Source of the DNA: an uncultured Marinosulfonomonas sp.
GTDB taxonomy: Bacteria > Pseudomonadota > Alphaproteobacteria > Rhodobacterales > Rhodobacteraceae
Length of the DNA stretch: 15,154 nucleotides
Direction: 5' to 3'
NCBI GenBank assembly: GCA_947311455.1
Contig: CAMZKY010000059.1
Coordinates: 1-15,154 of the forward strand
The notes under the pieces: generated by a model
The model's input: the letters and a program-made list of their open reading frames with translations, nothing else
The model's database searches: none
Told to the model about the DNA's origin: nothing
Shown: piece by piece, positions 6,403 to 14,133 of the stretch
Layout: every line of letters starts with the position of its first letter
Numbering within the stretch: the stretch's first letter is position 1
Program-made: the position numbers and the translations under genes

Positions 6403-9090
6403 ATGACAATTATCGTCGGACAAGATACCGCAAAAACCCGCAAAACCCTGACTGTTGGCAATCAATCGGTGGATTACTATTCAATCTCCGCCGCCGAGGC
6501 CGCTGGCCTTGGTGATTTTTCCAAGCTTCCCGCCGCGCTTAAGGTGGTGCTGGAAAACATGTTGCGCTTTGAAGATGGTAAAACCGTTTCGGTTGACGAT
6601 ATCAAAGCCTTCGCTGAATGGGCAGCAAACGGCGGTAAAAACCCGCGTGAAATCGCCTACCGCCCGGCGCGGGTGTTGATGCAGGATTTCACCGGCGTGC
6701 CGGCGGTGGTTGATCTGGCCGCCATGCGCGACGGGATTATCGGCCTTGGGGGTGATCCAGAAAAAATCAATCCACTTAATCCGGTTGATCTGGTGATTGA
6801 CCACTCGGTTATGATTGACGAATTCGGCAATCCGCGTGCGTTCCAGATGAATGTGGAGCGCGAATACGAGCGTAATATCGAACGCTATACCTTTCTGAAA
6901 TGGGGCCAAAACGCCTTTAATAATTTCCGCGTTGTGCCCCCGGGCACCGGTATTTGCCATCAGGTCAACCTTGAATATCTAGCCCAAACCGTTTGGACAG
7001 ACAAAGATCAGAACGGCGTTGAGATTGCCTATCCCGATACCTTGGTTGGCACCGATAGCCACACCACCATGGTTAATGGTCTGGCCGTTCTGGGCTGGGG
7101 CGTTGGCGGAATCGAGGCCGAAGCTGCAATGCTGGGACAACCGATTTCGATGCTAATCCCCGAGGTTGTCGGGTTTGAGCTGACCGGCGAAATGATGGAA
7201 GGCACCACCGCCACCGATCTGGTGCTGAAGGTTGTTGAATTGCTGCGTATTCAAGGCGTGGTGGGAAAATTCGTTGAATTTTATGGTTCGGGTCTGGATC
7301 ACCTGCCACTGGCCGATCGCGCCACCATTGCCAACATGGCCCCCGAATACGGCGCCACATGTGGTTTCTTCCCGATTGATAATGAAACCCTGCGCTATCT
7401 GCGGGTTTCGGGCCGTGATGAAGATCGTATCGCACTGGTTGAAGCATACGCCAAGGAAAACGGCTTCTGGCGCGACGCAGATTATGCACCGGTTTACACC
7501 GATACCCTGTCCCTTGATATGGGCACCATTGTGCCAGCAATTTCTGGCCCCAAACGGCCACAGGATTACATTGCCCTAACCGAAGCCAAATCCGCATTTG
7601 CCAACCAAATGGAAACCGTGTTCAAACGGCCAATGGGCAAGGAAATCGCGGTTGCTGGCGAAGACTACACCATGGAAAGCGGCAAGGTGGTGATTGCCTC
7701 GATCACCTCTTGCACCAACACATCAAACCCCTACGTGATGATCGGCGCGGGGCTTGTAGCGCGCAAAGCCGCCGCCTTGGGCCTGAACCGAAAACCGTGG
7801 GTGAAAACATCCCTTGCACCGGGATCGCAAGTGGTTTCCGAATATCTTGAGGCCGCGGATTTGCAAAAAGATCTGGATGCGGTGGGCTTTAACCTTGTTG
7901 GCTATGGCTGCACCACCTGTATCGGCAATTCCGGCCCGATCCAGAAAGAGCTTTCCGCCGCGATTGCCGAAGGCGATCTGGTGGCAACTTCGGTTCTATC
8001 GGGCAACCGCAACTTTGAAGGGCGCATTTCCCCCGATGTGCGCGCCAATTATCTGGCCTCGCCCCCCTTGGTGGTGGCGTACGCGATTGCTGGCACTATG
8101 GATATCAACATTGCCACCGATCCTTTGGCGCAAGACAAAGACGGCAATGATGTCTATCTAAAAGACATCTGGCCCACCACACAAGAAGTGGCCGAACTGG
8201 TGGAAAAAACCGTTACTCGCGAGGCATTCATGTCGAAATACGCCGATGTGTTTGCCGGTGACGAAAAATGGCAAGCGGTGAAAACCCCCGATAGCCAAAC
8301 CTATGATTGGCCCCCCACGTCAACCTATATCCAGAACCCGCCGTATTTTCAGGGCATGAGCGCCGAAGCCGGCACCATTTCCGACGTAAAAAATGCGCGT
8401 GTGTTGGCGGTACTGGGCGATATGGTCACCACCGATCACATCTCGCCTGCGGGGTCGTTCACCCCCGAAACGCCAGCGGGTCAATATCTGGTGGATCGTC
8501 AGGTCGCGCAACGCGAATTCAATTCCTATGGGTCACGGCGCGGCAATCACGAAGTGATGATGCGCGGCACATTCGCCAATATCCGGATCAAAAACGAAAT
8601 GCTGGACGGGGTCGAAGGCGGCTATACCTTGGGGCCGGATGGCACACAGATGCCCATCTTTGACGCCGCGATGGCGTATAAGGATGCGGGCGTTCCGCTG
8701 GTGATCTTTGCTGGCCAGCAATACGGCGCGGGCTCAAGCCGCGACTGGGCCGCCAAAGGCACCGCCCTGCTCGGGGTTAGTGCCGTGATTGCCGAAAGCT
8801 ACGAACGCATCCACCGCTCCAATCTGGTGGGCATGGGGGTGATCCCGTTTGAATTCACCGGCGGCGACACCCGCAAATCCTTGGGCCTGAAAGGCGATGA
8901 AACCGTTTCCATTCACGGGCTTGAGGGCGATCTGAAACCACTTTCCGATATTCAGGCCACGATCACTTACGGCGATGGCACAACCAAAGACATCACCATC
9001 AAATGCCGGATCGATACCGAAGTGGAAATCGAATATATCGAAAATGGCGGTGTGCTGCATTATGTGCTGCGCAATTTGGCGAAAAGCTAG
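6403..9090 (+). CDS. acnA: Aconitate hydratase A
   Basis: Aconitase interconverts citrate and isocitrate through cis-aconitate in the TCA cycle, using a [4Fe-4S] cluster in the cytoplasm. The ATG at 6403 gives 895 residues, close to E. coli AcnA (891), and has GAGG at 6395-6398; the in-frame ATG at 6358 has no such support. The cluster ligands are C437 (in SCTNTSN), C503 and C506 (in GCTTCIGNSG), matching E. coli C435, C501 and C504. Other signatures are VGTDSHTTMVNGL, DMVTTDHISPAG at the start of the swivel domain, and QQYGAGSSRDWAAKG, which carries the catalytic serine region. The gene appears single, with its own terminator at 9118-9152. The family also includes AcnD and iron-regulatory-protein relatives, but length and motifs fit AcnA. 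Nothing is missing or unusual in the protein. Confidence 0.97.
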   Translation: MTIIVGQDTAKTRKTLTVGNQSVDYYSISAAEAAGLGDFSKLPAALKVVLENMLRFEDGKTVSVDDIKAFAEWAANGGKNPREIAYRPARVLMQDFTGVPAVVDLAAMRDGIIGLGGDPEKINPLNPVDLVIDHSVMIDEFGNPRAFQMNVEREYERNIERYTFLKWGQNAFNNFRVVPPGTGICHQVNLEYLAQTVWTDKDQNGVEIAYPDTLVGTDSHTTMVNGLAVLGWGVGGIEAEAAMLGQPISMLIPEVVGFELTGEMMEGTTATDLVLKVVELLRIQGVVGKFVEFYGSGLDHLPLADRATIANMAPEYGATCGFFPIDNETLRYLRVSGRDEDRIALVEAYAKENGFWRDADYAPVYTDTLSLDMGTIVPAISGPKRPQDYIALTEAKSAFANQMETVFKRPMGKEIAVAGEDYTMESGKVVIASITSCTNTSNPYVMIGAGLVARKAAALGLNRKPWVKTSLAPGSQVVSEYLEAADLQKDLDAVGFNLVGYGCTTCIGNSGPIQKELSAAIAEGDLVATSVLSGNRNFEGRISPDVRANYLASPPLVVAYAIAGTMDINIATDPLAQDKDGNDVYLKDIWPTTQEVAELVEKTVTREAFMSKYADVFAGDEKWQAVKTPDSQTYDWPPTSTYIQNPPYFQGMSAEAGTISDVKNARVLAVLGDMVTTDHISPAGSFTPETPAGQYLVDRQVAQREFNSYGSRRGNHEVMMRGTFANIRIKNEMLDGVEGGYTLGPDGTQMPIFDAAMAYKDAGVPLVIFAGQQYGAGSSRDWAAKGTALLGVSAVIAESYERIHRSNLVGMGVIPFEFTGGDTRKSLGLKGDETVSIHGLEGDLKPLSDIQATITYGDGTTKDITIKCRIDTEVEIEYIENGGVLHYVLRNLAKS

Positions 9091-9117
9091 GATCAGCCTC
9101 GCCAGCTAACTAAACAG

Positions 9118-9152
9118 AATTCCCCCATCAGGCTTTGATGGGGGAATTTTTT
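9118..9152 (+). terminator. Rho-independent terminator after acnA
   Basis: A perfect 13-base stem, AATTCCCCCATCA at 9118-9130 pairing with TGATGGGGGAATT at 9136-9148, closes a 5-base loop and runs straight into TTTT. The A and T pairs at the stem base would also make the hairpin work on the opposite strand, but no minus-strand gene ends here. It lies 27 bases after the acnA stop. Confidence 0.95.
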
Positions 9153-9177
9153 GTGCGCCACGGCAAATTCAATTTAC

Positions 9178-9206
9178 TTTTCATTCCCGCCAAACAATGC
9201 TATAAA
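9178..9206 (+). promoter_or_regulatory. Candidate promoter for the outer-membrane protein gene
   Basis: TTTTCA (9178-9183, 4 of 6 matches) and TATAAA (9201-9206) are separated by 17 bases, just past the acnA terminator and 51 bases before the next start codon. Because the strong terminator should stop acnA transcripts, this gene needs its own promoter, which gives the candidate some weight. Confidence 0.4.
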
Positions 9207-9257
9207 TGGTGCAAAATAAGAAGAAAAAGCAGTATTTGTAATCGACAGGACATCAGA

Positions 9258-10718
9258 ATGTTGTATTCCGCACGCGTTTTTTTAACCGCGACAGGCATCG
9301 CGTTAATTTCATCCAGCGCCAATGTGTCTGCCGCCCCGTTAGAGTTTCGATACGGGTTTGATGTGTTCAGCCAGCGCACCACCAGCTTGCATGCGCTGCA
9401 ATCCCTTACCATGACCTACGATTTGGGATCAGGATTTTACATTGGTGAAACCCTGTTTTCAGCCGCGGGCGGTGACGCGGGTGGATTGTTTACCGCGGGC
9501 TTTGAAATTGCCAAACGGTTTAAGCTGGGCAATAGCCTTGATCTGGAATTTGGCGCCTTTGTTGGCGGCGGCGGCGGGGCCAATGTGGTGACGTCTGGCG
9601 ATGGATTGATGACACGCACCCACGCAACATTGATCAAACAAATCACGCCGAATTGGGCGGCAACATTGGGCTTGTCCTATATTAAAATTTCGGGAACCAG
9701 CATTTCCACCCCCGCTTTGGGGTTCGGAATTTCGCGCACCCTAGATATGAAAGTTGGCGGCGGGCATGATTTATCGTTTGGAAACTCTGTTACCGGTGAT
9801 ATTTCAATCGCGGCCCTAAAACCGTTTGTGCGGGTCTATTATCCGCGCAACAATCTAAAACGCTCAGGCGTGCCGCTAAAGAACATGTATATTGTCGGAG
9901 CAGAAATGTCGTTTCACAATGCACGCACTGATCGTGGAGAAACCTTTCTGTCTGCCGCAACCGCCATGGCGGGTGATGGGGCCGGATATGGTGAATATCA
10001 ATTCGGGTATCGCTGGTTTACAGGGAATACAGGTGCGCGGGCCTTTGCACAGCTTGCTGCCGGTTTTGCGGGTGGTGGCGGCGTGGATACGGGAGGTGGC
10101 CTGATTGCAACGGCAGGCATTGGCGCCGTGGTTCCGATTTCCGACAGGTTTTCCGCCGAATTCGGTGTCACGGGTATCAAATCATTCCAAGGCGATTTCG
10201 CCGCAATCTCGCCCTATATTCGCGGTGCAATTACCCTTGGAAAACGCAGCGCGCCCCATGGTAGCAATCCAACCCGTTGGCAAATTTCAACAGGCTTTGC
10301 GCAACAAGTTGAACACACGGGCTACCGCGTTCCGGCCTCGACCCGTTCAGGCAGCCCTGTTTTGGTTGAAACCACCATTGATCTGTTTTTCAACGATCAC
10401 CTCTATTTCACCGGAAACGCCCAAAGCGCGGTTCTGGGCGATGCCGGGGCTTATGCGGTGGGGCAAATCGGTGTCGGCTATGAAATTCCGATCAGTGATC
10501 GTTGGACAATCTCGCCCGAGCTATACGTAGGCGCGGCCGCCGGAGCCGGTATTAATACCGGTGGCGGATTGGTTGCTGGTGGAAAACTTGAGCTTGATTA
10601 TAGCCTGCGTAAGAACTTGAAGGTTTCGTTCGGTGCGGGCAAAATGCTGTCCAAAGGCGGAGCAAAGCCTGTAACGCTGCATATCGGGTTAAAAATCCCG
10701 TTTACCAGCTATAATTAA
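9258..10718 (+). CDS. Exported glycine-rich protein with three internal repeats, probable outer-membrane beta-barrel
   Basis: I do not recognise a named family. The ATG at 9258 gives 486 residues and has AGGA at 9247-9250 with a 7-base spacer; the open frame upstream to 9135 starts inside the acnA terminator and is not credible. Residues 1-26 look like a signal peptide (SARVFLTATGIALISS, then NVSAA). The mature chain has alternating hydrophobic and polar residues typical of beta strands and no alpha-helical membrane segments. Three diverged repeats are visible, centred on glycine-rich cores: AFVGGGGGANVVTSGDGL (100-117), AGFAGGGGVDTGGGL (268-282) and YVGAAAGAGINTGGGL (423-438). Each core follows a strand pair, after a GDAGG/GDGAG/GDAGA turn, and precedes a segment such as VVPISDR or YEIPISDR. 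The repeat period is about 155-168 residues. The last residues are ...IPFTSYN; they lack the usual terminal Phe of BAM-targeted porins. Function unknown. Confidence 0.8.
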   Translation: MLYSARVFLTATGIALISSSANVSAAPLEFRYGFDVFSQRTTSLHALQSLTMTYDLGSGFYIGETLFSAAGGDAGGLFTAGFEIAKRFKLGNSLDLEFGAFVGGGGGANVVTSGDGLMTRTHATLIKQITPNWAATLGLSYIKISGTSISTPALGFGISRTLDMKVGGGHDLSFGNSVTGDISIAALKPFVRVYYPRNNLKRSGVPLKNMYIVGAEMSFHNARTDRGETFLSAATAMAGDGAGYGEYQFGYRWFTGNTGARAFAQLAAGFAGGGGVDTGGGLIATAGIGAVVPISDRFSAEFGVTGIKSFQGDFAAISPYIRGAITLGKRSAPHGSNPTRWQISTGFAQQVEHTGYRVPASTRSGSPVLVETTIDLFFNDHLYFTGNAQSAVLGDAGAYAVGQIGVGYEIPISDRWTISPELYVGAAAGAGINTGGGLVAGGKLELDYSLRKNLKVSFGAGKMLSKGGAKPVTLHIGLKIPFTSYN

Positions 10719-10920
10719 TCACGCTTACGCCACGCCATGCCCATATAACAATCCCCTGCCCGCAGCTCGTCCAGCATCTGGTTCAGGCGTTTGTCGATGG
10801 TGGTTTGTCGTTTGGCGCGCGATATCCATGCAAGTAATCATTGCGTTGATAGGGTGGATGGTCGTCATACTGTTGCATCAAGCCCGAATCCAGCAATGCC
10901 ACCCCGACAAAATCGGGCAT
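10715..10920 (-). pseudogene. Frameshifted OmdA/YdeI-type (OmpD-associated family) small protein gene
   Basis: Reading from the ATG at 10920 gives MPDFVGVALLDSGLMQQYDD and then HPPYQRNDYL (to 10831). The frame then goes wrong and meets TGA at 10785-10783. One frame over, starting at 10828, the reading continues as WISRAKRQTTIDKRLNQ and MLDELRAGDCYMGMAWRKRD, ending at TAA (10717-10715). Joined with one missing base near 10829-10831, the two parts make a protein of about 68 residues with the OmdA-domain pattern (PPYQRNDYl.WI.rAKR..T..kRl.qml..L..G). OmdA proteins are linked in the literature to YdeI/OmpD-associated antimicrobial-peptide resistance; the biochemical role is unclear. It follows ccmG on the same strand by 49 bases and overlaps the stop of the convergent outer-membrane gene by four bases. 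Either a recent loss or a sequencing error; the rest of the frame is well preserved. Confidence 0.75.
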
Positions 10921-10969
10921 CACTTGCAGCGCGCGTTTTTGTCAATTCAACCGACAAACGGTGCTATCG

Positions 10970-11515
10970 TTACTTGGCATTGGCCATCAAAGGGCGCAGC
11001 TGACTATCAATAACCCGCTGGGTAAGCGGCCCGCGAAAATGCCAAAGAACGTTACCTGAACTATCAATCAAATAGCTTTCCGGCATCGCCACAACCCCCC
11101 ATTCAATCCCGTTATGCCCTTTATCATCGATCAAAAGCTTGGTGAACGGGTTGCCCAGTTTGGATAGAAATTTGGTTGAATCGGCCAGCTTGTCTTTGTA
11201 ATTGATCCCGTAAACCGGCAGGCCCTCTTTGGCCAGCTTCACCAAATTCGGATGCTCGGCCCGACAGGGCGGACACCAACTGGCCCAGAAATTCACCAGT
11301 TTCACCCCGGGTTCGCGCAAGGCGGCATCGGTAAAGGGTTCAAACGGGCCTTGGTTTTCACTTTGAAAAAGGGCCGGCGCGGGCTTGCCGACGCGGGTTG
11401 TGGGGATTGCGGTCGGATCTTCGCGCAGCAATCCGGGCAGAAAAAACGCCGCCACAAGGCCGCCAAAAATGATAACCGGCAAAAATGCCATCCAGTTGAT
11501 TTTACTTTCAGCCAT
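10970..11515 (-). CDS. ccmG: Thiol:disulfide interchange protein CcmG/DsbE
   Basis: CcmG is a membrane-anchored periplasmic thioredoxin-like reductant that keeps the CXXCH haem-binding thiols of apocytochrome c (directly or through CcmH) reduced. The ATG at 11515 gives 181 residues and overlaps the ccmD end by 8 bases; a longer start at 11545 would add a charged 10-residue tail before the anchor. Residues 8-29 form the N-terminal membrane anchor (MAFLPVIIFGGLVAAFFLPG). The active site is WCPPC at 80-84 (C81 and C84). The family groove region GINYKD (103-108) and GVVAMPESYLID (140-151), with P145 as the cis-proline, are both present. Last intact gene of the minus-strand ccm cluster. Confidence 0.95.
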   Translation of the reverse strand: MAESKINWMAFLPVIIFGGLVAAFFLPGLLREDPTAIPTTRVGKPAPALFQSENQGPFEPFTDAALREPGVKLVNFWASWCPPCRAEHPNLVKLAKEGLPVYGINYKDKLADSTKFLSKLGNPFTKLLIDDKGHNGIEWGVVAMPESYLIDSSGNVLWHFRGPLTQRVIDSQLRPLMANAK

Positions 11516-11666
11516 TTTTCTGTGCACGCCTTTGTTCGATTTCATGCAATTCTTTTGCTATACGCCGTCCACGTACCCAGCTAAAGAGCAAAAGCACCAG
11601 CAATAACCCGATTGTGATCCCGTAAGATCCAAGGATCGCACCGCCATATTTTCCCAGATCAATCAT
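11508..11666 (-). CDS. ccmD: Haem exporter protein CcmD
   Basis: CcmD is the tiny membrane subunit that helps release holo-CcmE from the CcmABC complex. The gene is 52 residues long: MIDLGKYGGAILGSYGITIG, then a leucine-rich transmembrane stretch to about residue 30, then a basic, charged cytoplasmic tail (RGRRIAKELHEIEQRRAQKNG split around 32-52). The single helix, conserved SYG and basic tail are family hallmarks. It starts at ATG 11666, which overlaps the ccmC stop as ATGA, and its end overlaps ccmG by 8 bases. The longer open frame to 11774 is only the reading through ccmC. Confidence 0.9.
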   Translation of the reverse strand: MIDLGKYGGAILGSYGITIGLLLVLLLFSWVRGRRIAKELHEIEQRRAQKNG

Positions 11667-12391
11667 GCTGCGCGCTCCCGTGCTTGCAGTGCTTTCAGGC
11701 GACGCGCCCGAATTTCTGTGCGTGTGCGCATCAAAACCAGGGCGATAAACAGCAAGATAAACGCGGCGATGCACACATATAAAGGGTTAGAATAGGCATC
11801 TGCCACATGTTCCTGTTTGTCCATCGACAGGGATGCGCCCTGATGCAGGCCTTGATTCCAGAAATTCACCGCATAGCGGCTCAGAACCGCAAAGACCGAT
11901 CCCACAAGGCATAATACCGAGGTTAAATCAGCGGCGGTATCGGGGTTATCAATCGCCTCCCATAGGGCGATATAACCCAGATAAAACAAAAACAGCACCA
12001 GAAACGAGGTCAGGCGCGGATCCCATGCCCAATAGGTGCCCCACATCGGTTGCCCCCAGATCGCGCCGGTAAACAGCGCGATTAATGTCATGGTCATGCC
12101 AATCGGCGCGGCAGCTTTGGCGGCAAGGGCCGAAACATGGTGGCGACGCACCAGCCAGACCAACGACGTAACCAACATCATCAGCCACGCATTGATGGCG
12201 ATCATCGCGGCTGGCACATGCACAAAGATGATTTTTACTGACGTGCCGAAATTTTCAGCTTCGGGCGTAAAGAAAAATCCCCACACCAGACCCACCACAA
12301 AAACAACAATGGCAAGCCCCGCAAACCACGGCAAAAATATCCCCGAGGTTTGCATGAATTTTTTTGGATTGGCGTATTCCCAAAATGACAT
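11663..12391 (-). CDS. ccmC: Haem exporter permease CcmC
   Basis: CcmC is the haem-handling integral membrane protein of system I cytochrome c maturation; it presents haem to CcmE. The protein is 242 residues with six hydrophobic segments. The tryptophan-rich periplasmic loop reads WGQPMWGTYWAWD at 112-124, and the two axial histidines are H58 (in VHVPAAM) and H183 (in GLHQGAS), at the places of H60 and H184 in the E. coli protein. The start at 12391 follows AGGAT in the 53-base gap after ccmB, the only real gap inside the ccm run. The stop overlaps ccmD by four bases. Confidence 0.96.
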   Translation of the reverse strand: MSFWEYANPKKFMQTSGIFLPWFAGLAIVVFVVGLVWGFFFTPEAENFGTSVKIIFVHVPAAMIAINAWLMMLVTSLVWLVRRHHVSALAAKAAAPIGMTMTLIALFTGAIWGQPMWGTYWAWDPRLTSFLVLFLFYLGYIALWEAIDNPDTAADLTSVLCLVGSVFAVLSRYAVNFWNQGLHQGASLSMDKQEHVADAYSNPLYVCIAAFILLFIALVLMRTRTEIRARRLKALQARERAA

Positions 12392-12444
12392 TTGTGATCC
12401 TTACGGGGTTAATAATTGACTAAACATTACAATATTCCTGCCCC

Positions 12445-13101
12445 CTAACGCAAATTGATGCGTATGGTTGCAGCCGCTACAAATGGAAGCAGTGCAACCA
12501 CTCCGGCGGTGATTCCGGCCAGCATTAACAGGGGGGTGTTGGCGGCCATGCCTTCTGCGCCGCGGCGCAGGGCCTCGGCCCCGAAAATCAACGTGGGCAC
12601 ATATAAAGGCAGCACCAGCAGCGACAAAAGCAATCCACCGCGTTTCAAACCCACGGTTAACGCTGCGCCAAAGGTGCCGATAAACGAAAGCGCGGGGGTG
12701 CCGATGGCAAGCGTTAAAACCAGCCAGCCAAAGCCCTGATCCGGCATATTCAACAGCACCCCCAGAAATGGCGCGGCGATGGTAAGCGGCAAACCGGTGG
12801 TCAGCCAATGGGCCAAGGCTTTCATTGCCACCACACCCTCAAGTGGCACGGGGGCTGTGGCCAACAGATCAAGCGATCCATCCTCGAAATCCAATGCAAA
12901 AATCCGGTCAAGCGACAGCAGACAGGCCAGCAATGCCCCGACCCACAGGATACCGGGCGCAATTTTCGCCAGCAGCGCCGATTGAGGCCCCACGCCAAAC
13001 GGCACCAAAACCACCACAATCAGGAAAAACGCCAGCCCAAGGCCAAAACCGCCGCCCGATCGTAATCCCAACCGCAAATCCCTGATTAAAATCGCTATCA
13101 T
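12445..13101 (-). CDS. ccmB: Haem exporter permease CcmB
   Basis: CcmB is the second membrane subunit of the CcmABCD complex, paired with the CcmA ATPase. It has 218 residues with six hydrophobic segments and the usual size for the family. Family features are the cytoplasmic loop LDFEDGSLDLL near 70-80, which contacts the ATPase in related exporters, and the LPLYVPTLIFG stretch near 164-174. The start at 13101 overlaps the ccmA stop by four bases (ATGA), which suggests coupled translation and equal amounts of the two proteins. Only the terminal region after 215 is variable. Confidence 0.95.
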   Translation of the reverse strand: MIAILIRDLRLGLRSGGGFGLGLAFFLIVVVLVPFGVGPQSALLAKIAPGILWVGALLACLLSLDRIFALDFEDGSLDLLATAPVPLEGVVAMKALAHWLTTGLPLTIAAPFLGVLLNMPDQGFGWLVLTLAIGTPALSFIGTFGAALTVGLKRGGLLLSLLVLPLYVPTLIFGAEALRRGAEGMAANTPLLMLAGITAGVVALLPFVAAATIRINLR

Positions 13102-13712
13102 TCGAAGGCCTCGTCAAATCCGCCCAGATCGCGGGGTTTGGCCTTGAACGGGCCAAGATCAAGCACATCCGCCTTAAGCCCCAAATCAATATGGGTGGCA
13201 ATCAACGCCGCGCCGCCCGCCGCGCAATGGGCATGCACCGCATCGGCAAAAAGCTGCACCGACGCCACATCCAGTGAAACCGTGGGTTCATCCAGCGCCC
13301 AGATTTTACGCCCCGTCACCAACAGGCGCGCCAATCCAAGGCGGCGCTTTTGTCCGGCAGACAGGTTATGGGCCAAACGATCCTTTAGATCATGCAGGTT
13401 AAACGCGCTCAGGGCGGGGGTGATATCGGACACCCCGTAAACCTTGGCCCAGAAATTCAGGTTTTCCGTCACCGTTAATGTGGATTTCAACCCGTCCGCA
13501 TGGGCGCCATAGGTCAGATGATCCAGAGAAAGCGAAACATCGCCCTCAACCGCCGGCTGCAATCCGGCCAAGGTGCGCAGCATGGTGGTTTTGCCAATGC
13601 CGTTTGGCCCGCGCAGGATCAGGATTTGCCCCGCCGACAGGGTGAAACTGACGCCTTCCAGAATAACAATACCGCCGCGCGCGCAGGCCAGATTTGAAAC
13701 GTTCATATCCAT
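13098..13712 (-). CDS. ccmA: Haem exporter ATP-binding protein CcmA
   Basis: CcmA is the ABC-type ATPase of the CcmABCD complex; ATP hydrolysis drives release of holo-CcmE. It has 204 residues, normal for CcmA. Walker A is GPNGIGKT (35-42), the ABC signature LSAGQ (117-121), Walker B IWALDE (137-142), and the H-loop THI (173-175). I chose the ATG at 13712 because GGAGGG lies a few bases upstream; a second ATG at 13706 is also possible and would remove two residues. It lies 59 bases after the Mth938-domain gene, so it may have its own promoter or be read from secF. Confidence 0.95.
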   Translation of the reverse strand: MDMNVSNLACARGGIVILEGVSFTLSAGQILILRGPNGIGKTTMLRTLAGLQPAVEGDVSLSLDHLTYGAHADGLKSTLTVTENLNFWAKVYGVSDITPALSAFNLHDLKDRLAHNLSAGQKRRLGLARLLVTGRKIWALDEPTVSLDVASVQLFADAVHAHCAAGGAALIATHIDLGLKADVLDLGPFKAKPRDLGGFDEAFE

Positions 13713-13731
13713 ATTGCCCTCCTACCCCATC

Positions 13732-13753
13732 GCGGGCATTTGGCAAAGCCCGC
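13732..13753. other. Small inverted repeat between the Mth938-domain gene and ccmA
   Basis: GCGGGC at 13732-13737 pairs with GCCCGC at 13748-13753 around a 10-base loop, in the 59-base gap just before the ccmA ribosome-binding site. There is no T tract on either side, so it is not a good intrinsic terminator. It may tune transcript stability or partial termination between the upstream genes and ccm, or may be chance in a GC-rich gap. Confidence 0.25.
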
Positions 13754-13771
13754 AACATCAAGGTTTGGTCA

Positions 13772-14125
13772 CTATACCGTCAAAAGAGCCGCGCCAATAC
13801 GTCGCCCCTCGGCCAAAAGTACGTTATAGGTGCGGCAGGCAATCGGACTGGCCATGGGTTCAACACCCAATCCTTGGCTTTCCAAGGCTTCGCGCAGATC
13901 TTTGGGAATATAGACGGTTTCGGCACCGGTGCCGATAAACAGCACATCCAGACGGCCAATCAAATCTGTTAACGGCACGGTATCGGTAAAACCGCCCCAC
14001 GCTGTCACAGAATCAGGCAAAACCAGAACAGGGTGTTCATAGACCGTGCCGCCAATACGGAAAAACCCTGCGCCATAGCCGTCAATCGGCAAACCTCCGG
14101 CAAATGTTGCTTCTTGAAACTTCAT
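13772..14125 (-). CDS. Mth938-like domain protein (DUF498 family)
   Basis: The product is 117 residues and belongs to the Mth938/DUF498 fold family, whose mitochondrial relative is the complex I assembly factor NDUFAF3. The bacterial role is not established. Visible landmarks are IDGYGAGFFRIGG (14-26), DVLFIGTG (60-67) and the C-terminal CRTYNVLLAEGRRIGAALL (97-115). I chose the ATG at 14125, which has GAGGGA just upstream; a TTG at 14137 overlapping the TauE stop is an alternative and would add four residues. I recall a 117-residue 'orf117' beside the ccm/hel genes of Rhodobacter and Paracoccus, which fits this length and place, but I could not check it. Position between secF and ccmA hints at a membrane-protein-biogenesis role, which is inference. 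Confidence 0.83.
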   Translation of the reverse strand: MKFQEATFAGGLPIDGYGAGFFRIGGTVYEHPVLVLPDSVTAWGGFTDTVPLTDLIGRLDVLFIGTGAETVYIPKDLREALESQGLGVEPMASPIACRTYNVLLAEGRRIGAALLTV

Positions 14126-14133
14126 CTCATCCC

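Noticed and set aside
8307..8663. 118-codon plus-strand frame inside acnA.
   Set aside because: It lies wholly within the aconitase gene in another frame and resembles no protein; a shadow of the strongly coding main frame.
9135..9257. N-terminal extension of the outer-membrane protein frame with several possible starts.
   Set aside because: It begins inside the acnA terminator hairpin, has no signal-peptide character, and the ATG at 9258 has a good ribosome-binding site followed by a clear signal peptide.
10685..10700. Hairpin CGGG...CCCG as a terminator for the outer-membrane gene.
   Set aside because: It is a 4-base stem still inside the coding sequence with no useful T tract.
10791..11013. 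Two plus-strand frames of 61-70 codons after the outer-membrane gene.
   Set aside because: They are antisense to the OmdA-type pseudogene and the end of ccmG, which explain the sequence better.
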